Shown one piece after another: positions 1 to 10,659 of a stretch of 64,000 bases of DNA. Each line of letters begins with the position of its first letter. Positions within the stretch are counted from its first letter, which is position 1. The position numbers were made by a program, and so were the translations under genes. This stretch comes from Phymatolithon calcareum (Eukaryota > Rhodophyta > Florideophyceae > Hapalidiales): contig OZ345364.1 of NCBI GenBank assembly GCA_977006965.1, positions 1,550,001 through 1,614,000 on the forward strand, read 5' to 3'. The notes under the pieces were generated by a model, which saw only the letters and a list, made by a program, of their open reading frames with translations, ran no database searches and had not been told where the DNA came from.

Positions 1-785
1 TCAAAGTCCATTCAATCGCATGTGGATCAGGTAGAACGATTGTTCTACTCTCTAATATTTGGCCATTTTGCTAAGCGGAAAAATGATCGAATGCGAACGC
101 TATGCAGAATCACACCACTAGAGCTGAGGCGCAAGATTTTAGGAGAACACTTTGCGCTGCGACTCCTGCAGGCAAAACAGAACCTGGAGAGAAGCAAGAA
201 CTACGAGGGCAAGGATGAGGACTTAGTCCAGGCACAGAGGGATATTCGATACCTCGAAGAGTACGAACTGTTGAACGTCCGAGTGAAGAGGGCCGTGGAA
301 GGAAAGGTCACCCACAAGGATGAGAAACTGCGAATCTATTGGGCATGGAGCGAGACGGAGAAGGCCAAAAAACGCAAAATCGCCATGGATATGAGGGAGA
401 ATCCAAACCCCGTAGTCCAAATCAAGTCGAGAAAGCACAGACTTGGGCAGTCAAATGGTTTTTCGGCTGCTTTCATCCGCGAAATCCCTCGGCATATATC
501 AACAACTACGACGAACTAGCATCGATGCTGCTGGAAACCCTTCAACTCAACCTAACGCAACCACAGATGAATGATAGAACAGAAGAGGAAGTGAAACAAG
601 CGATGGACAAACTAATGATGATAGAAAGCGAGATGCAAGAGGAGTTGATGGGGTGATGATTGAGGCGATATTCTGTAGTCCTCCCTGGAAGGGTTACAGC
701 GCAATGCGAAGCTGCTCTGGTGTCGGCGTGCTCCGGCGTTCCGGGCTTCTAAAATAAAAACCTGCAGTTCCACCCCACCCCCGAA
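1..785 (+). mobile_element. LINE family A, 3' part, frameshifted
   Basis: This is the C-terminal part of a non-LTR retrotransposon protein, cut by the window edge. Frame 1 is open from the edge, and VDQVERLFYSLIFGHFAKR follows the reverse-transcriptase core in the fuller copies near 9.9 kb and 29.4 kb. Near base 443 the frame slips by one base compared with the 9.4-10.0 kb copy. The homologous sequence then continues in frame 3 (AVKWFFGCFHPRNPSAY) to a stop at 654-656. The 3' untranslated part follows (657-785), with an AATAAAA motif and a C-rich end that match 9219-9350. The copy is a dead remnant: it lacks its RT core in this window and is frameshifted. The domain after the RT core is conserved among copies, but I cannot name it. 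Confidence 0.8.
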
Positions 786-1011
786 GGTCGAGAACAGTTT
801 CGAATGCTGGAACGAACCAGAACAAGGAAAGAAGCCTTGTGGCCGTCCCACGGGATAAAGAAACGTAGAGGAATTGTAGAGCGTGGCTCGTAATATAGCT
901 ACAATTCTACTTCGCCAACTATTCGAGTCGGCACTGACTTTTCTAAAACAAAGAGTTTCAGCAAAATCTTTGAGAGACTTGCTCTTCAAAGACGAAGGAA
1001 GAAGAAGCCGT

Positions 1012-1345
1012 TAACCAAAGAGGAGACTACCGTGACTGAAAAAGCACGCGACCAGCTAAATTCTTCACCATCGTCTTCTACTACGACACGGAATTGAACA
1101 TTAGGCCAAATTCAACTGTCATAGTGATTCTCTATCGAAACTGGACAAGGGAACTCTAAACTAATCCCTCCATCGGAAGAGAGTTTTTTCAGGTAGGCTG
1201 CGAAGCTAAAAGTGATCCAGAGACTTCTGGATTGATCAGAATAACGGAGGTACAAAGAGAGTAGCAGCAGAAACGCATGTCCATTGCAGTCTCATGAGTG
1301 TTTCTGAGGGCGCTTAACTAAATTCCACATTCAAAAGAGTCGCTT
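1012..1345 (+). repeat. LINE family D 3'-end copy, diverged
   Basis: The segment resembles the last codons and 3' tail of family D (6760-7072). It shares the LTKEE...TEKA peptide region, the TTCTTCAC(T/C)ATCGTCTT stretch, the block GCAGTCTCATGAG and the end CCA(A/C)ATTCAAAA. It is too diverged to code. The flanking 786-1011 shows nothing I can identify. Confidence 0.6.
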
Positions 1346-1490
1346 CCCATGCATTGGAGGCATTATCGGCTACCCGACTTTGTGAAGCACCTTGGACTCA
1401 ACTGCAGAGGTATAACCACAGACTCATTTTCAGCGTATTCACCATGTGTCGTAGCCTTTATTTTCTACACTGGAACTAATTGTGATGGTC

Positions 1491-1943
1491 CTAATTTTTT
1501 TGACAAAAATAGAAGGGCCACAGAGGAAGATATGTTCGAATAACAACTGCACTCTCAACCTTCTGGTCTTCAAGTGCGACTTTAATGTGCTCAGAGTCGC
1601 CTTGACGTCTAAAACATGGTACTATCTCCTTTAGAGCAAGCTTTTCTCTTACCAAGCGCACTGTGTATGTGATATAGACAACTGACCCTGACATTACAGA
1701 CAATATCTCTCGTTCAGCTCTGCTGAAAGTTTGAAGAAGCGAGCATACGAGTCCAGCTGATTCTGCGCTACTAGTTGAATAGGCTACGAAGAGTCCGACG
1801 CAGTTTTCTCCTACGGGTTTTTCCGTCGTCGAGTCGGAGGGATTACAGTGCATCATACGTGTAAAGAAGACAAGGGAGCGGTAAAGAGAAGAGTCCAAAT
1901 GATCTGGCCGTCCACGTGGACTCGCGGAACGTGGAACCACCAC
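1491..1943 (-). CDS. hypothetical ORF, 150 codons
   Basis: This is an open frame on the minus strand with ordinary amino-acid composition, including a stretch around SDSTTEKPVGENCVGLFVAYS and a middle part rich in Glu, Leu and Val. The first codon of the open frame is GTG, and no ATG upstream is in frame. I recognise no domain, signal peptide or membrane segment, and the neighbours are LINE tails. It could be an exon or remnant of a gene, or chance. I rate it possible only because its composition is more protein-like than other frames nearby. The flanks (1346-1490 and 1944-2291) show nothing further. Confidence 0.25.
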   Translation of the reverse strand: MVVPRSASPRGRPDHLDSSLYRSLVFFTRMMHCNPSDSTTEKPVGENCVGLFVAYSTSSAESAGLVCSLLQTFSRAEREILSVMSGSVVYITYTVRLVREKLALKEIVPCFRRQGDSEHIKVALEDQKVESAVVIRTYLPLWPFYFCQKN

Positions 1944-2291
1944 GCTTGCTCCGTGTGGAATCGAGTTGTCGAGCGGTAGGCAGAGAAGAAGGAGTGCTTT
2001 CCTAATTACCTCGCAGAATTAATGATCTGCCGTAATCTAAGTAGAAGTTAATTAAGAATAAAGCACTGCCTTGCGAGCCCCACTCGGGGACAAAGCAAGT
2101 GACATGACATGAATAGGCTAGAAAAGAAATGGTGTTTTCTCACTGACTAGGATTCAATCCGAATTCAAAACCGATATTGACGACATGCGGCAATCGATCT
2201 TTCTCTGTAAATAAAACGACGGTAGCAGATGCAGTGACACCGGCGATGAGCACGCACTTCATATTAGCTTCTTGCACTGCGGTACCAGATT

Positions 2292-2365
2292 CATTCATTC
2301 ATTTTGCTTTTTTCCCTATTGGGGCTAGCAGCGATTCAAGGGTCTAAGTTTCTTCCATTCTACTA
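2292..2365 (-). repeat. LINE family F 3'-end fragment
   Basis: This 70-odd base segment matches 35924-35990 closely, sharing GGCTAGCAGCGATTC, GGGTCTAAGTT and TTCCATTCTA. At 35.9 kb it forms the 3' end of a LINE-type reading frame on the minus strand. Only the tail is present here, as expected for a severely 5'-truncated insertion. Confidence 0.6.
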
Positions 2366-5300
2366 CATCCACATTGCGAGTGAATTAGATATATGCATTT
2401 TCTTTACGTGGTACACTGCATTATGCATGGTGCTTAGTCTGTTCAGTAGGAAGAAGCCCGCAGAGGTAGAGAGACGGGGGGTGCAAAACTTGAAAGATGT
2501 GCCTATTAGTTTAGAAAGGGGCGATCTGTAGCACTCGCATAGAGTCATTTAACCTGGGTTGAATTTCCACGGCGCTGAGCGATTACAACAGTAACAGGAT
2601 GAATTTTGCTGTCAAACTTTGGTCTTGTGTACCCATTAAAGTCCATCGCATAAGTCATTATGACCTGAAGCTCAGTCTTCAGAGCTGGAGCACGTGGAAG
2701 CGTGTTGCCCATGCAAGTCCATCTGCCTAGACTCCGTTCGATTGCACAGTCTGCGAAATCGACAATGTTGAGCTCCTTAAAATAAAGGATTTCCTCTTCG
2801 AATAGAAATCATTGTTGTCTAGATTTCAGGCTGCTCTTTTGCCCATGCCACTTCGAGGAAGAATCGAGAAAGGAAGCTTGGCAGATGACGAAGATTCCAG
2901 CTACATGCGTTTACCAGGAAGATTAATGTGACGCAGGGCACAATGTGCTTGTGCAGTGCTTACCCGTAGCTGTCGTGAAGGTGCTGTCTTGTTGTACTCG
3001 TCAGCATCGCTTGGGTGCCCAAAATCCGTTGGGAGAGCAGTGTCTCTGGAGTTTTGAGAAGTTTCAAGACGGAAGCAGATAATACTAATTCTCTCTGGTC
3101 AGCTTGAAGCGCAGTCTCAATTTCACCTTCACGCCAATGCGTGTGCTGCGACTTTTGTCGAACTTTTACAAACCCCGAGATCAGACAGCTGTCCGCCATG
3201 ATATTAAAATATTTACAAGGTGCAGACGCTAGACATTTGCCTTTCAGTTGATTTCGCCCAGCTGAACTTCTAATCGAGTTTATGATAGCAGACTCAGGTG
3301 ACTGGCTCGCAGCAATCGGAAAGATTTTTTCATACATTTCAATCGGCGGTTCTCGCTTTATGACATTCCGCGGGCATTATGCTTAATATTGATTCTCGAG
3401 GCTTTATCGCGGCCCCAAGACATTTCCCGCCTACATCCTGGCTTTTTACCACTGTCTGCAATTGTGCGTGAAGCCATAAAAATATTCTATTTGCCTGTCA
3501 TCTCAGTGGTCTCTCCGCTAATCCAAGGACAGTTTGATGCGAGCCGTGGAACTACAATTGAAGCTCTTGCACTGCCATCACTTGAAAGACCACAAGATGA
3601 ACGTGTGCAGCAAATAGCTCAAACTAAAACTGGTACAGGGCATTACAATTAAATCTTCAAATTACGCTTATCTTCAAGGACGAACGTACATTGTCCGAAA
3701 AGATTCCATTCCAGAACTTCTCCCACATGTACGATGTACAAAGTCCAACTCCGGTCCCGTAGCTGCTGCTGCAGCACGGTCATGGTCCTTAGGCCACGAA
3801 TGTCTCATAAGCACGTTGTCTGATTTTCCAAGTATTCAGGACGCATTTCAGACTTGCTGACCAGCTGTCAGTCCCGCAAGGCACACTTCTAGGTAACCCT
3901 CGTAGGTACTTCGTCAATCTGCATTACATGCGAGAATGCAGCCACCGCATATGTAGTTTCTTGTACCGTCAATTCTTTCCATTCCGTACACCGACCACTT
4001 TACTGGGACAGCATTTCGAACGGGTAGACTTGCGCTTTCCAGAAGTGCTGTATGTGAGTCATCTTGGTTGTCGGACACGTCTCTGTGAGTAACTTTCCAT
4101 GCAATCGGTAATCCAATCAGCTGCGAGCAGACGGACTACTTCCGCCCGCTCTCATGGCTCGAAGATAATCTACAAATGCGATTCTGGCTGGCATCTTTCC
4201 CCTACGCATCTGACCAACACAACAGGCCGGAACGAGAGACCTGTCCACATCTTGGCGTTGACGCGAGCTCTTTTCAAGTGCGCTCAAATTTCCAGAATAC
4301 ATACTCTATTAAGTTCGTACAGCACGTACATCGTCGGTAGCGTGCTTTTTGAGTGCAATGTCGACCGTCCAGCATAGTTCTGGAAAAATTCAGGCTAAAG
4401 AAGAATCGTCAAGTCGTCAATTTTGTACGCTTGTGATCAATTCTCTGGAGATAGCTAATTACAACTCTTGACTGCACATTTTCGTCATGGGATAGCATTC
4501 CAGCACTGAGGGTACTTGGGCAACTTAGTACATTGTTCAACGGTCAAGAAATTTTTATTACATCATAGACAGGATTTGGCTCTTTCCATCGTAAATTCCA
4601 TCCACCACTGTCTTTATGGCGAAATTGGCCAATGTCCTGCCAAACGTGCTCACCTATGCATCAAGGTTTTCCCCCAAGTTCATACTTCTGCTCTGCAGCA
4701 CTGACGGCCCTAACGTCTTCAAATCGACGAGCAGTTCTGGATTCGGCTTGACAAATCTGTTCTCATCTTCTTTACAGCATTATATCGTTCATTTGATGCA
4801 CTTTAGACATTAATGACACGCAGAGAAAGAGTTCTTTCGGAGATAGCAAGGGAGCGTCACACTGTCCGGGAAGTGCACCCTTGTTTGTCGGCGACATCGA
4901 CAAGCATGCTCGTAACCCTGTATCTCTTGCGACCCGACTTCAAGCCTTCCCCGGACAAGTCTGCAACAACGGCTGCATAGTTCGTGACACTGCGCTCCAC
5001 GTTCGTTCCACCATCAGGTCAAATGTTTCGCCGATCTGACCGTCCGCACTACTGCCGTGATGTTGTGTGACCGTATGTAATAATACGCTTATTAACCACC
5101 GTCTTCGTTCCCTGACAATTGGTGCACTGTTCTCGACGGACATACTTGATCTGACACATTCGTAACTCAAAAGGGCAGATGTTAGGCAAGGTACAGGAGC
5201 GACTTACGTGGTGCTATGCATGGCAGCACATGTTAGCGCAACCCGGGTTCCGAGACCTCTCCGCGTGACACATTTGTTGGCCCGAATTGCCCGTAGTATG

Positions 5301-5608
5301 CTGCATACGCCAATACGGGATTTCAAATTAGACCGGGTTGTGCGGTGGCAACAAAATGAGAAAGCAGTGCGACTGGCTACGACGGAGATGTTGAACCTAT
5401 GGATCAAATTCATGTGCGTCTACCGTGGAAGGAATTTTTCATGGAGAAACTCCCTTCCAGCTCACCGCTGCCTACTTTGCGCACCATAGTAACATTCAGG
5501 CCAGAATCCGCCACCATCGTGCCCGCCAGTCAGCGCCGAGAACGGTATCCGTAAGTAGGACGCATTCGGCCAGTTTGACCGGCACTTGAATACTACTGTT
5601 CGAGTAAA
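2366..5608. other. no recognisable gene
   Basis: The stretch holds only short open frames on both strands, such as 2960-3337 (-) and 3389-3652 (+). None shows a motif I recognise, and none continues across its stops in a homologous way. I see no RNA gene, long inverted repeat or tandem array. It may be old transposon or pseudogene sequence. Confidence 0.5.
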
Positions 5609-5853
5609 AGAAGACATTAGAATTTTGTTTTTTTGCAACTGTTTAGTCGTTTATTTGAAAGCCCTCATTAACACTCCTAAGACTGTACGGGAGCAACTTT
5701 TCGTAAATTGTTCATTCTAGTATATCGCCTGGTCCCTAATACAGGGACTCGTCGTTTTCCATATTGTCAATTATGGTGACACTGTAGAGTTATATGAAGT
5801 CTAATGCCTTTTCCGTTCTTATCATTTCTCCGGAGTCCAGAAGACATTAGAAT
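5609..5853 (-). mobile_element. LINE family B tail with 15-bp target-site duplication
   Basis: A 5'-truncated LINE insertion (5624-5838) on the minus strand is flanked by perfect copies of AGAAGACATTAGAAT (5609-5623 and 5839-5853). The poly(A) tail reads as T-rich sequence at 5624-5634. The insert matches 29030-29233, where the minus strand encodes the last residues of the family B protein (TEKALDSILLYS, ending NMENDEDQAIY then stop). Here that frame carries an early stop and ends differently. The duplication and tail show integration by target-primed reverse transcription. Confidence 0.85.
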
Positions 5854-6189
5854 GCAAGTTTCCATCCAGTGCTTTGACGACAAGCCACGAGAGGCATTCT
5901 GCCTTGCAGAAGCCGAACAGGGATTCGCAGTCTTGATCAGTCTGAGGGTCAAATTGCGTCAGTCGTCGCTCGCAGACAAGTTGGTGAACCGGCTAAAAGA
6001 GAATCGTTTTGGAGATGAAGACCTTGGAAACAAACTGCACTTCAAATGACATGGAGAAATTAAAATGGCATCTAGTTTTAAAGACCTCAAAGTGATTCCT
6101 GCAAATAGAAAACTACCAACTCGTTTGCGTAACCGTCGTAGTTCGTCCTTTCCATTATTGGCCCTCATTCAAGACTATTTATCGAAGAT
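5854..6189 (+). other. unassigned, with short open frame
   Basis: A plus-strand frame is open to 6049, with the peptide stretch FCLAEAEQGFAVLISLRVKL, but shows no family signature. It lies between a LINE tail and the family D LINE. It may be the old target sequence or an unrecognised upstream part of that LINE. Confidence 0.3.
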
Positions 6190-7072
6190 TCTAACAGAAG
6201 AAGTAAGGATGAGCTCTGCTAAACATGTGCTACATGAGAAGAAGACATCTAGCGGAAAAGTTCTCGTTGCGCCTGGTGTGGCATAAGAAGCTCCTCGAAG
6301 AGACAGCAGAATAATCTGGTAGAACGGAGAACAGAGTGGAAGCAACGAGGGACTTTGAGTGTCCAAATGAATTTGAAGACTTGAGAAAAGCATTGCAACA
6401 AGCGGATCAGGGAGCAGTATTGAAGAAGTATGGTCACAGGAAGAAAATGGAAGGTCAATGATGATCCCCAATTGAATCAACTAAATTACCAGGGATCCTC
6501 TGCTTATGGGACAAGACGACACGGCTGACATGCCTGAGGCGGATATTTAATCGAGCAAAATTGGGGAGAAAATCAACACTGGGTGAGTACTTTGGTAACA
6601 CAGCGGTAAATTGAGCTGGTTGCGCTCCAACTCATTTTTATCATAATCGCAGACGGCATTCGGTCGGTTCCCCCCAATGAGCACATCACTTCTCATAGAC
6701 AAGTTCGGTGATACTGTACCAATCCTCATGAGCAACCTGGAAGAATACCTCGGAAGATATCAACTGACCAAAGAGGAGATCAATATCACTGAAAAAGCTC
6801 TAGACAAGCGACTCTTCTTCACTATCGTCTTTTACGACGACATGGAATAGACAAGGCGTCAATTGAGGAAATCTGATCAGAGGACCCCAAGCTTTTCCCT
6901 CCCTTTTTACGGGAGAGGGTTTTTGCAGCTAGGGCTACGACGTTTAACCCGGGTTACAAGTATTTGAATAGATGATCGAAGCTACAAAGTAGCTGCTGAA
7001 ACGCATCTCCCTTGCAGTCTCATGAGCGTTACTGAGGGCGTTTAATAAATTCCAAATTCAAAAAAAATAATC
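6190..7072 (+). mobile_element. LINE family D, C-terminal part and 3' tail
   Basis: Several frames together retain the C-terminal region found after the RT core in family C (58300-58848). The visible matches are LRLVWHKKLLEE, EFEDLRKALQQADQG, LPGILCLWDKTTRL and TCLRRIFNRAKLGRKST, followed by GEYFGNTA. The last coding stretch is LTKEEINITEKALDKRLFF, ending in YDDME and a stop at 6847-6849. A 3' untranslated part follows and ends in an A run (7062-7072). Stops and frame changes make the copy inactive, and its RT core is missing. The tail recurs inverted at 7334-7651 and diverged at 1012-1345. Confidence 0.7.
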
Positions 7073-7323
7073 GCAGAAGGGCCATGATGGTTTTTTATGA
7101 GGAAATTGGCTGCATGGACCGAAAAAGGTGGCAAATTTCGCTAAATCGTAATTTAGAGGATTTATTGAGAAGGTAACATGTGTCCCAACTTGAGGAAAGT
7201 CGGCACCTTTCTAATCGCATTATACTAGCATCGAGCTTTGTCCGTTACCTTATTCAGAATCACATAAAATTCGCTAAATCGGCACCCCTTGCAATAACTA
7301 CTACTCGATATGATACACAGAGC

Positions 7324-7661
7324 ACTCCATAGATATTTTTTTTGAATTTGGAATTTGTTAAACGCCCTCAGTAACACTCATGAGACTGCAAGGGAGATGC
7401 GTTTCAGCAGCTACGTTTTAGCTTCGATCATATATTCAAATACTTGTAACCCGGGTTAACGTCGTAGCCCTAGCTGCAAAAACCCTCTCCCGAAAAGGGC
7501 GGAGGGAAAAGCTTGGGGTCCTCTGATCAGATTTCCTCAATTGACGCCTTGTCTATTCCATGTCGTCGTAAAAGACGATAAGAAGAAGAGTAGTTTGTCT
7601 AGAGCTTTTTCAGTGATATTAATCTCCTCTTTGGTCAGTTGATATCTTCCGACTCCATAGA
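7324..7661 (-). mobile_element. LINE family D tail inserted in the MULE
   Basis: The insert 7334-7651 is an inverted, 5'-truncated copy of the 6760-7072 tail, with T-rich sequence at its left end. It is flanked by ACTCCATAGA at 7324-7333 and 7652-7661. With the family D copy to its left it creates an inverted repeat of about 310 bp with a 270-bp spacer. The target-site duplication shows it is a separate insertion. Confidence 0.8.
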
Positions 7662-7682
7662 AATAAACTTATCAAAAAAAAT

Positions 7683-8459
7683 TTATTTCGAAATCATGCG
7701 CAACTCTCTATGCTTCAGCTCCTCGTCGCAAATAGCATCCCCGTCATCGCAGGCGGTGAGGTCAATTATCATGGACTGAGCCGGTTTGCCGATGTGTGTT
7801 CGCTTCGCTTCAACAATATTGTGGATGATCGGCCTGGCGCATGTCTGCGAGATGTGACCGTTGTTTCCGCACGAGAAGCCGTGATGGGACCTCATTTCGG
7901 ACGGGAAGTAGGGCCTCTTGCGCTTGTGGCCTAGCTTAGCGCCAAGGTCAAACGGCACCAAATCATCCTGTACTAGCTGGTAACCAGTGACTGGAACACG
8001 AATGATGATGCCCTCGTGTTGCTTGGCCCGCGTTACCAATAGCCATGCGCCCCACACAAGATCTTGTTTCGCGGGTCGAACGCGACTCGATGCTGCGCCA
8101 AGCGTCTAGAACAGTACAAAAGTGCAGCGACGACGTGGCTACATGGCTGCTGGTGCTCTTCAAAGTGGCGGCAAGAGCATGTAACGCGGTAGTCGCTGTT
8201 AACTACCACAGGGAATGGTGTCACTTGGCTGCTAACAAGAAACCTCAGCATGTCACTTTCGATGACCTCCGGCTCCACAAGCAGCTTCTCCGCTCAGAGG
8301 ATTTTTCCTGCTGCTTCTTGTAGCAGCAAGGCGTGAGGAACTTGCTCGTCGATGAGCCTTGCCAATAGACGTGTTGTGGGCGATTACGAGGTTGACAACG
8401 TCGTCAAAGTTTGCTCCAGGGCAGTCACCCACCCTTAGCACGAGCTCCTTCTTCTCCAT
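7683..8459 (-). pseudogene. MULE transposase C-terminus (SWIM finger, zinc knuckle)
   Basis: Three overlapping minus-strand frames together give the C-terminal end of a Mutator-like transposase. From 8459 comes MEKKELVLRVGDCPGANFDD. From 8278 comes a SWIM zinc finger, TCSCRHFEEHQQPCSH, with CxC-x9-CxH spacing, followed by RLAQHRVAFDPRNK. From 8057 comes a basic region and a zinc-knuckle-like SCGNNGHISQTC that has lost its first Cys, ending in an acidic tail (TACDDGDAICDEEL). At least two frameshifts separate these parts and the DDE catalytic domain is absent. In this family SWIM domains lie near the transposase C-terminus. The second copy (20681-21112) keeps the intact CSSC...GH...C knuckle. 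Confidence 0.7.
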
Positions 8460-8931
8460 GAGTTCAGACGGTTCGGGTAAGAGCGTTGTGAGTTAGCTTA
8501 ACAGTCGAATGCGACGAGGTGCCCAGTACTTTGAGTAGCGGATTAGTAGTGTAATGCTAAGGAAGCTGATTGAAGATATGGGTAGTTAAGCATCATGGGA
8601 AATTGGTACACTCAGCAGAACCCTGAAGAAGCCTACATGGACCCCTACCAAAGAGAATAAAGTGGAAGTGGCACGGGCCATTGACGTGATGTTATGCAAT
8701 TCTGAATAAGATAACTGACAATTCTCAATACTAGTATAATGCGATTAGAAACGTGCCGACTTTCCTCAAGTTGGGACACATGGTAAATTCTCAATAAATC
8801 CTCTTAATTACGTGTAAAGATAAGCGGCTGTCTAGCTGAATTCATAACGAGTAGTAATTCTTGCAAGGGTGCCGATTTCGCGAATTTTGCCACCTTTTTC
8901 GGTCCATGCAGCGAATTTCCTCGTTTTTTTA

Positions 8932-9112
8932 CTGCAAGTTTTTTTTAAGCCCCACAGTCATACGAATATATGGGCAAGGCTTCCTCAGGGGGGGAGGAAA
9001 TTGTAGGCTTTTATTTTAGAAGGCCTTAAAGCCGGCCCACGCCGACACCAGAGCAGCTCCGCATTGCACTGTAACCCTTCTAGAGAAGAGTACAGCATAT
9101 GGCCTCCATGGT
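8932..9112 (-). repeat. LINE 3' untranslated tail
   Basis: This matches the 3' untranslated part of family A (9219-9350 and 657-785): AATAAAA when read on the minus strand, GGCTTCCTCAGG and a G run. It also has the terminal block GCCCCACAGTCATACGAATA, which family B carries at 23393-23413. No coding part is left. The 9113-9218 spacer shows nothing. Confidence 0.7.
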
Positions 9113-9218
9113 TGTTATCAGTCAACAAAGCATAGAGAAGAGTTGCCCCAACTCCCAGAATCCCTGAACTCTACCAGGACCCCAGTTAAATGCGTGCTAA
9201 TAAAAAGAAGACACCGCA

Positions 9219-10007
9219 GGCTTCCTCAGGGGGGGGGGAATTGTACGTTTTTATTTTAGAAGCCCTGAACGCCGGCGCACGACGAAACCAGAGCAGCTTC
9301 GCATTGCGCTGCAACCCTTCCAGGGAAGACTACAGCATATCGCCTCCATCATCACACCATCATCTCCTCTTTCATCTCACTTTCTAGCATCATTAGTTTG
9401 TCCATCGCTTGTTTCACTTCCTCTGCTGTTCCCTCATTCATCTTGGGTTGCGTTAGGTTGCGTTGGAGAGTTTCCAACAGCATCGCTGCTAGTTCGTCGT
9501 AGCTTTCGATATATACCGACGGGTTTCGCGGAGGGAAACGGCCGAAAAACCATTTAACTGCCCAAAGCCTGTGTTTTCTCGACTTAATTTGGACTACGGG
9601 GTTTGGATTCTCCCTCATATCCACGGCGATTTTGCGTTTTTTGGCCTTCTCCGTCTCGCTCCATGCGAAATAGGTTCGCAGTTTCTCCTTCTTGTGTGTG
9701 AACTTTCGTTCCACGACGTTCAAAAGTTTGTGCTCTTCGAGGTATCGAATATCCCTCTGTGCCTGTGCTAGGTCCTCATCCTTGCCCTCGTAGTTCTTGC
9801 TTCTCTCCAGGTTCCGTTTTCCATGCAGGAGTCGCAACGCGAAATGTTCTCCTAATATCTTGCGCCTCAGCTCTTGTGGTGTGGTTCTGCATAGAGTTCG
9901 CATTCCATCATTATTCCGCTTAGCAAAATGGCCAAATATTAGAGAGTAGAACAGTCCTTCTACTTGATCCACATGCGCTTGAATGGACTTCGACCACGGC
10001 GTCAGGT
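9219..10007 (-). mobile_element. LINE family A, 5'-truncated
   Basis: The segment comprises the 3' untranslated part (9219-9351) plus a 206-codon C-terminal frame. The copy ends at about 10007 inside the codons for HLTPWSKSIQAH, which lie after the RT core in fuller copies. The neighbouring 10013-10110 is family B tail in the same orientation, so two different LINE tails abut here. Confidence 0.75.
9352..9972 (-). CDS. LINE family A protein, C-terminal 206 codons
   Basis: An uninterrupted frame encodes the region after the RT core of family A. It starts VDQVEGLFYSLIFGHFAKR, followed by a basic charged middle with GKDEDLAQAQRDIRYLEEHK, then KSRKHRLWAVKWFFGRFPPR, and a C-terminal helix-rich part (AAMLLETLQRNLTQPK) before the stop. 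The frame is open upstream of 9972 to the truncation near 10007. The first codon given is GTG, so there is no true start and the protein is a fragment. It serves as the reference that reveals the frameshift in the copy at 1-656 and the breaks in the 28.5-29.6 kb copy. Confidence 0.7.
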   Translation of the reverse strand: MDQVEGLFYSLIFGHFAKRNNDGMRTLCRTTPQELRRKILGEHFALRLLHGKRNLERSKNYEGKDEDLAQAQRDIRYLEEHKLLNVVERKFTHKKEKLRTYFAWSETEKAKKRKIAVDMRENPNPVVQIKSRKHRLWAVKWFFGRFPPRNPSVYIESYDELAAMLLETLQRNLTQPKMNEGTAEEVKQAMDKLMMLESEMKEEMMV

Positions 10008-10012
10008 GCAGT

Positions 10013-10110
10013 AGACTTCCTTAGGTGCTATCCTCACTAGGGCGGCTCTACTCTTATGACTGGTATTCTATCTGAACAGCTAGCATGTACTCGGTTGTCG
10101 GGCCATGGGA
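10013..10110 (-). repeat. LINE family B 3' untranslated fragment
   Basis: It matches 23419-23505 (CTTCCT(C/T)AGGTGCT, then TAGGGCGGCTCTACTCTTATG and CTAGCATGT) at roughly 80-85 percent by eye. The final poly(A) block is missing. Confidence 0.7.
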
Positions 10111-10198
10111 GATGAGTGCAAACGACTCTCACACGTTCACTTGTTGGTAGATAAATACGAATCAAAGAAGTTATGAGTGACAACACAACGCTACATTA

Positions 10199-10262
10199 GA
10201 AAACCGTTCGAAAAGCAAGCCCTGTTACTCTGGAAGTGAGGCGTTGGGAGCTTTTTATAGAT
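10199..10262 (+). repeat. LINE family C 3' tail fragment
   Basis: It matches the family C tail at 58868-58920: GCCCTGTTACTC, then GAGGC and TTGGGAGCTTTT. Only the tail is present. The following 10263-10659 shows no gene; short frames there have no recognisable motif. Confidence 0.55.
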
Positions 10263-10659
10263 AAATCCTTACATATCTCCTCGAAGCTATGGGGAGATCA
10301 ATCGCCGGCGAGCCCATAGCCCCACCATCTACGTATATCGAGCAAGAGACTTGTGATGGAATGGGCTCGGACAAATTCTTGAAATGAACCGCAGTCGCCC
10401 GCGCCAAGTGCTGCAATTGCCCAATGCGTCCGAGAAACAACAGGATCAATTCAGGGTCTCAAACAGAACGCAGGCACGCAAACCAAAATAAACCTCATTA
10501 TCGGAAAGAAGGAGAGGAAGTAGTCCACGCCCTCGAAACGCAGTTAGCCCCTTCCGCGGAAATTGTAGCAACAGGGAATGAGAGAAAATATCGAGGGTAC
10601 ATCACATCTGAACTTCGTCTGAAGGCGTCATCGTTAATTTCGGAGCACAAGTTCGCCTG

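Larger units (their letters stand above)
7090..8931 (-). mobile_element. MULE-type transposon with long terminal inverted repeats
   Basis: The element runs from 7099 to 8922. Both ends begin GAGGAAATT when read inward (GAGGAAATTCGC on the right), and the ends stay related for over 150 bases, with indels, through blocks such as TGTGTCCCAACTTGAGGAAA. Nearly identical 9-bp flanks, GTTTTTTAT (7090-7098) and GTTTTTTTA (8923-8931), look like the duplication typical of Mutator-like elements. Inside are a C-terminal transposase remnant on the minus strand and a LINE tail inserted at 7334-7651. The right flank is the T-rich tail of a LINE, so the MULE jumped into a LINE tail. Confidence 0.75.

Noticed and set aside
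6760-7651. One foldback transposon with 310-bp inverted repeats
   Set aside because: Each arm is a LINE 3' tail, and the right arm has its own ACTCCATAGA duplication, so two separate insertions explain it.
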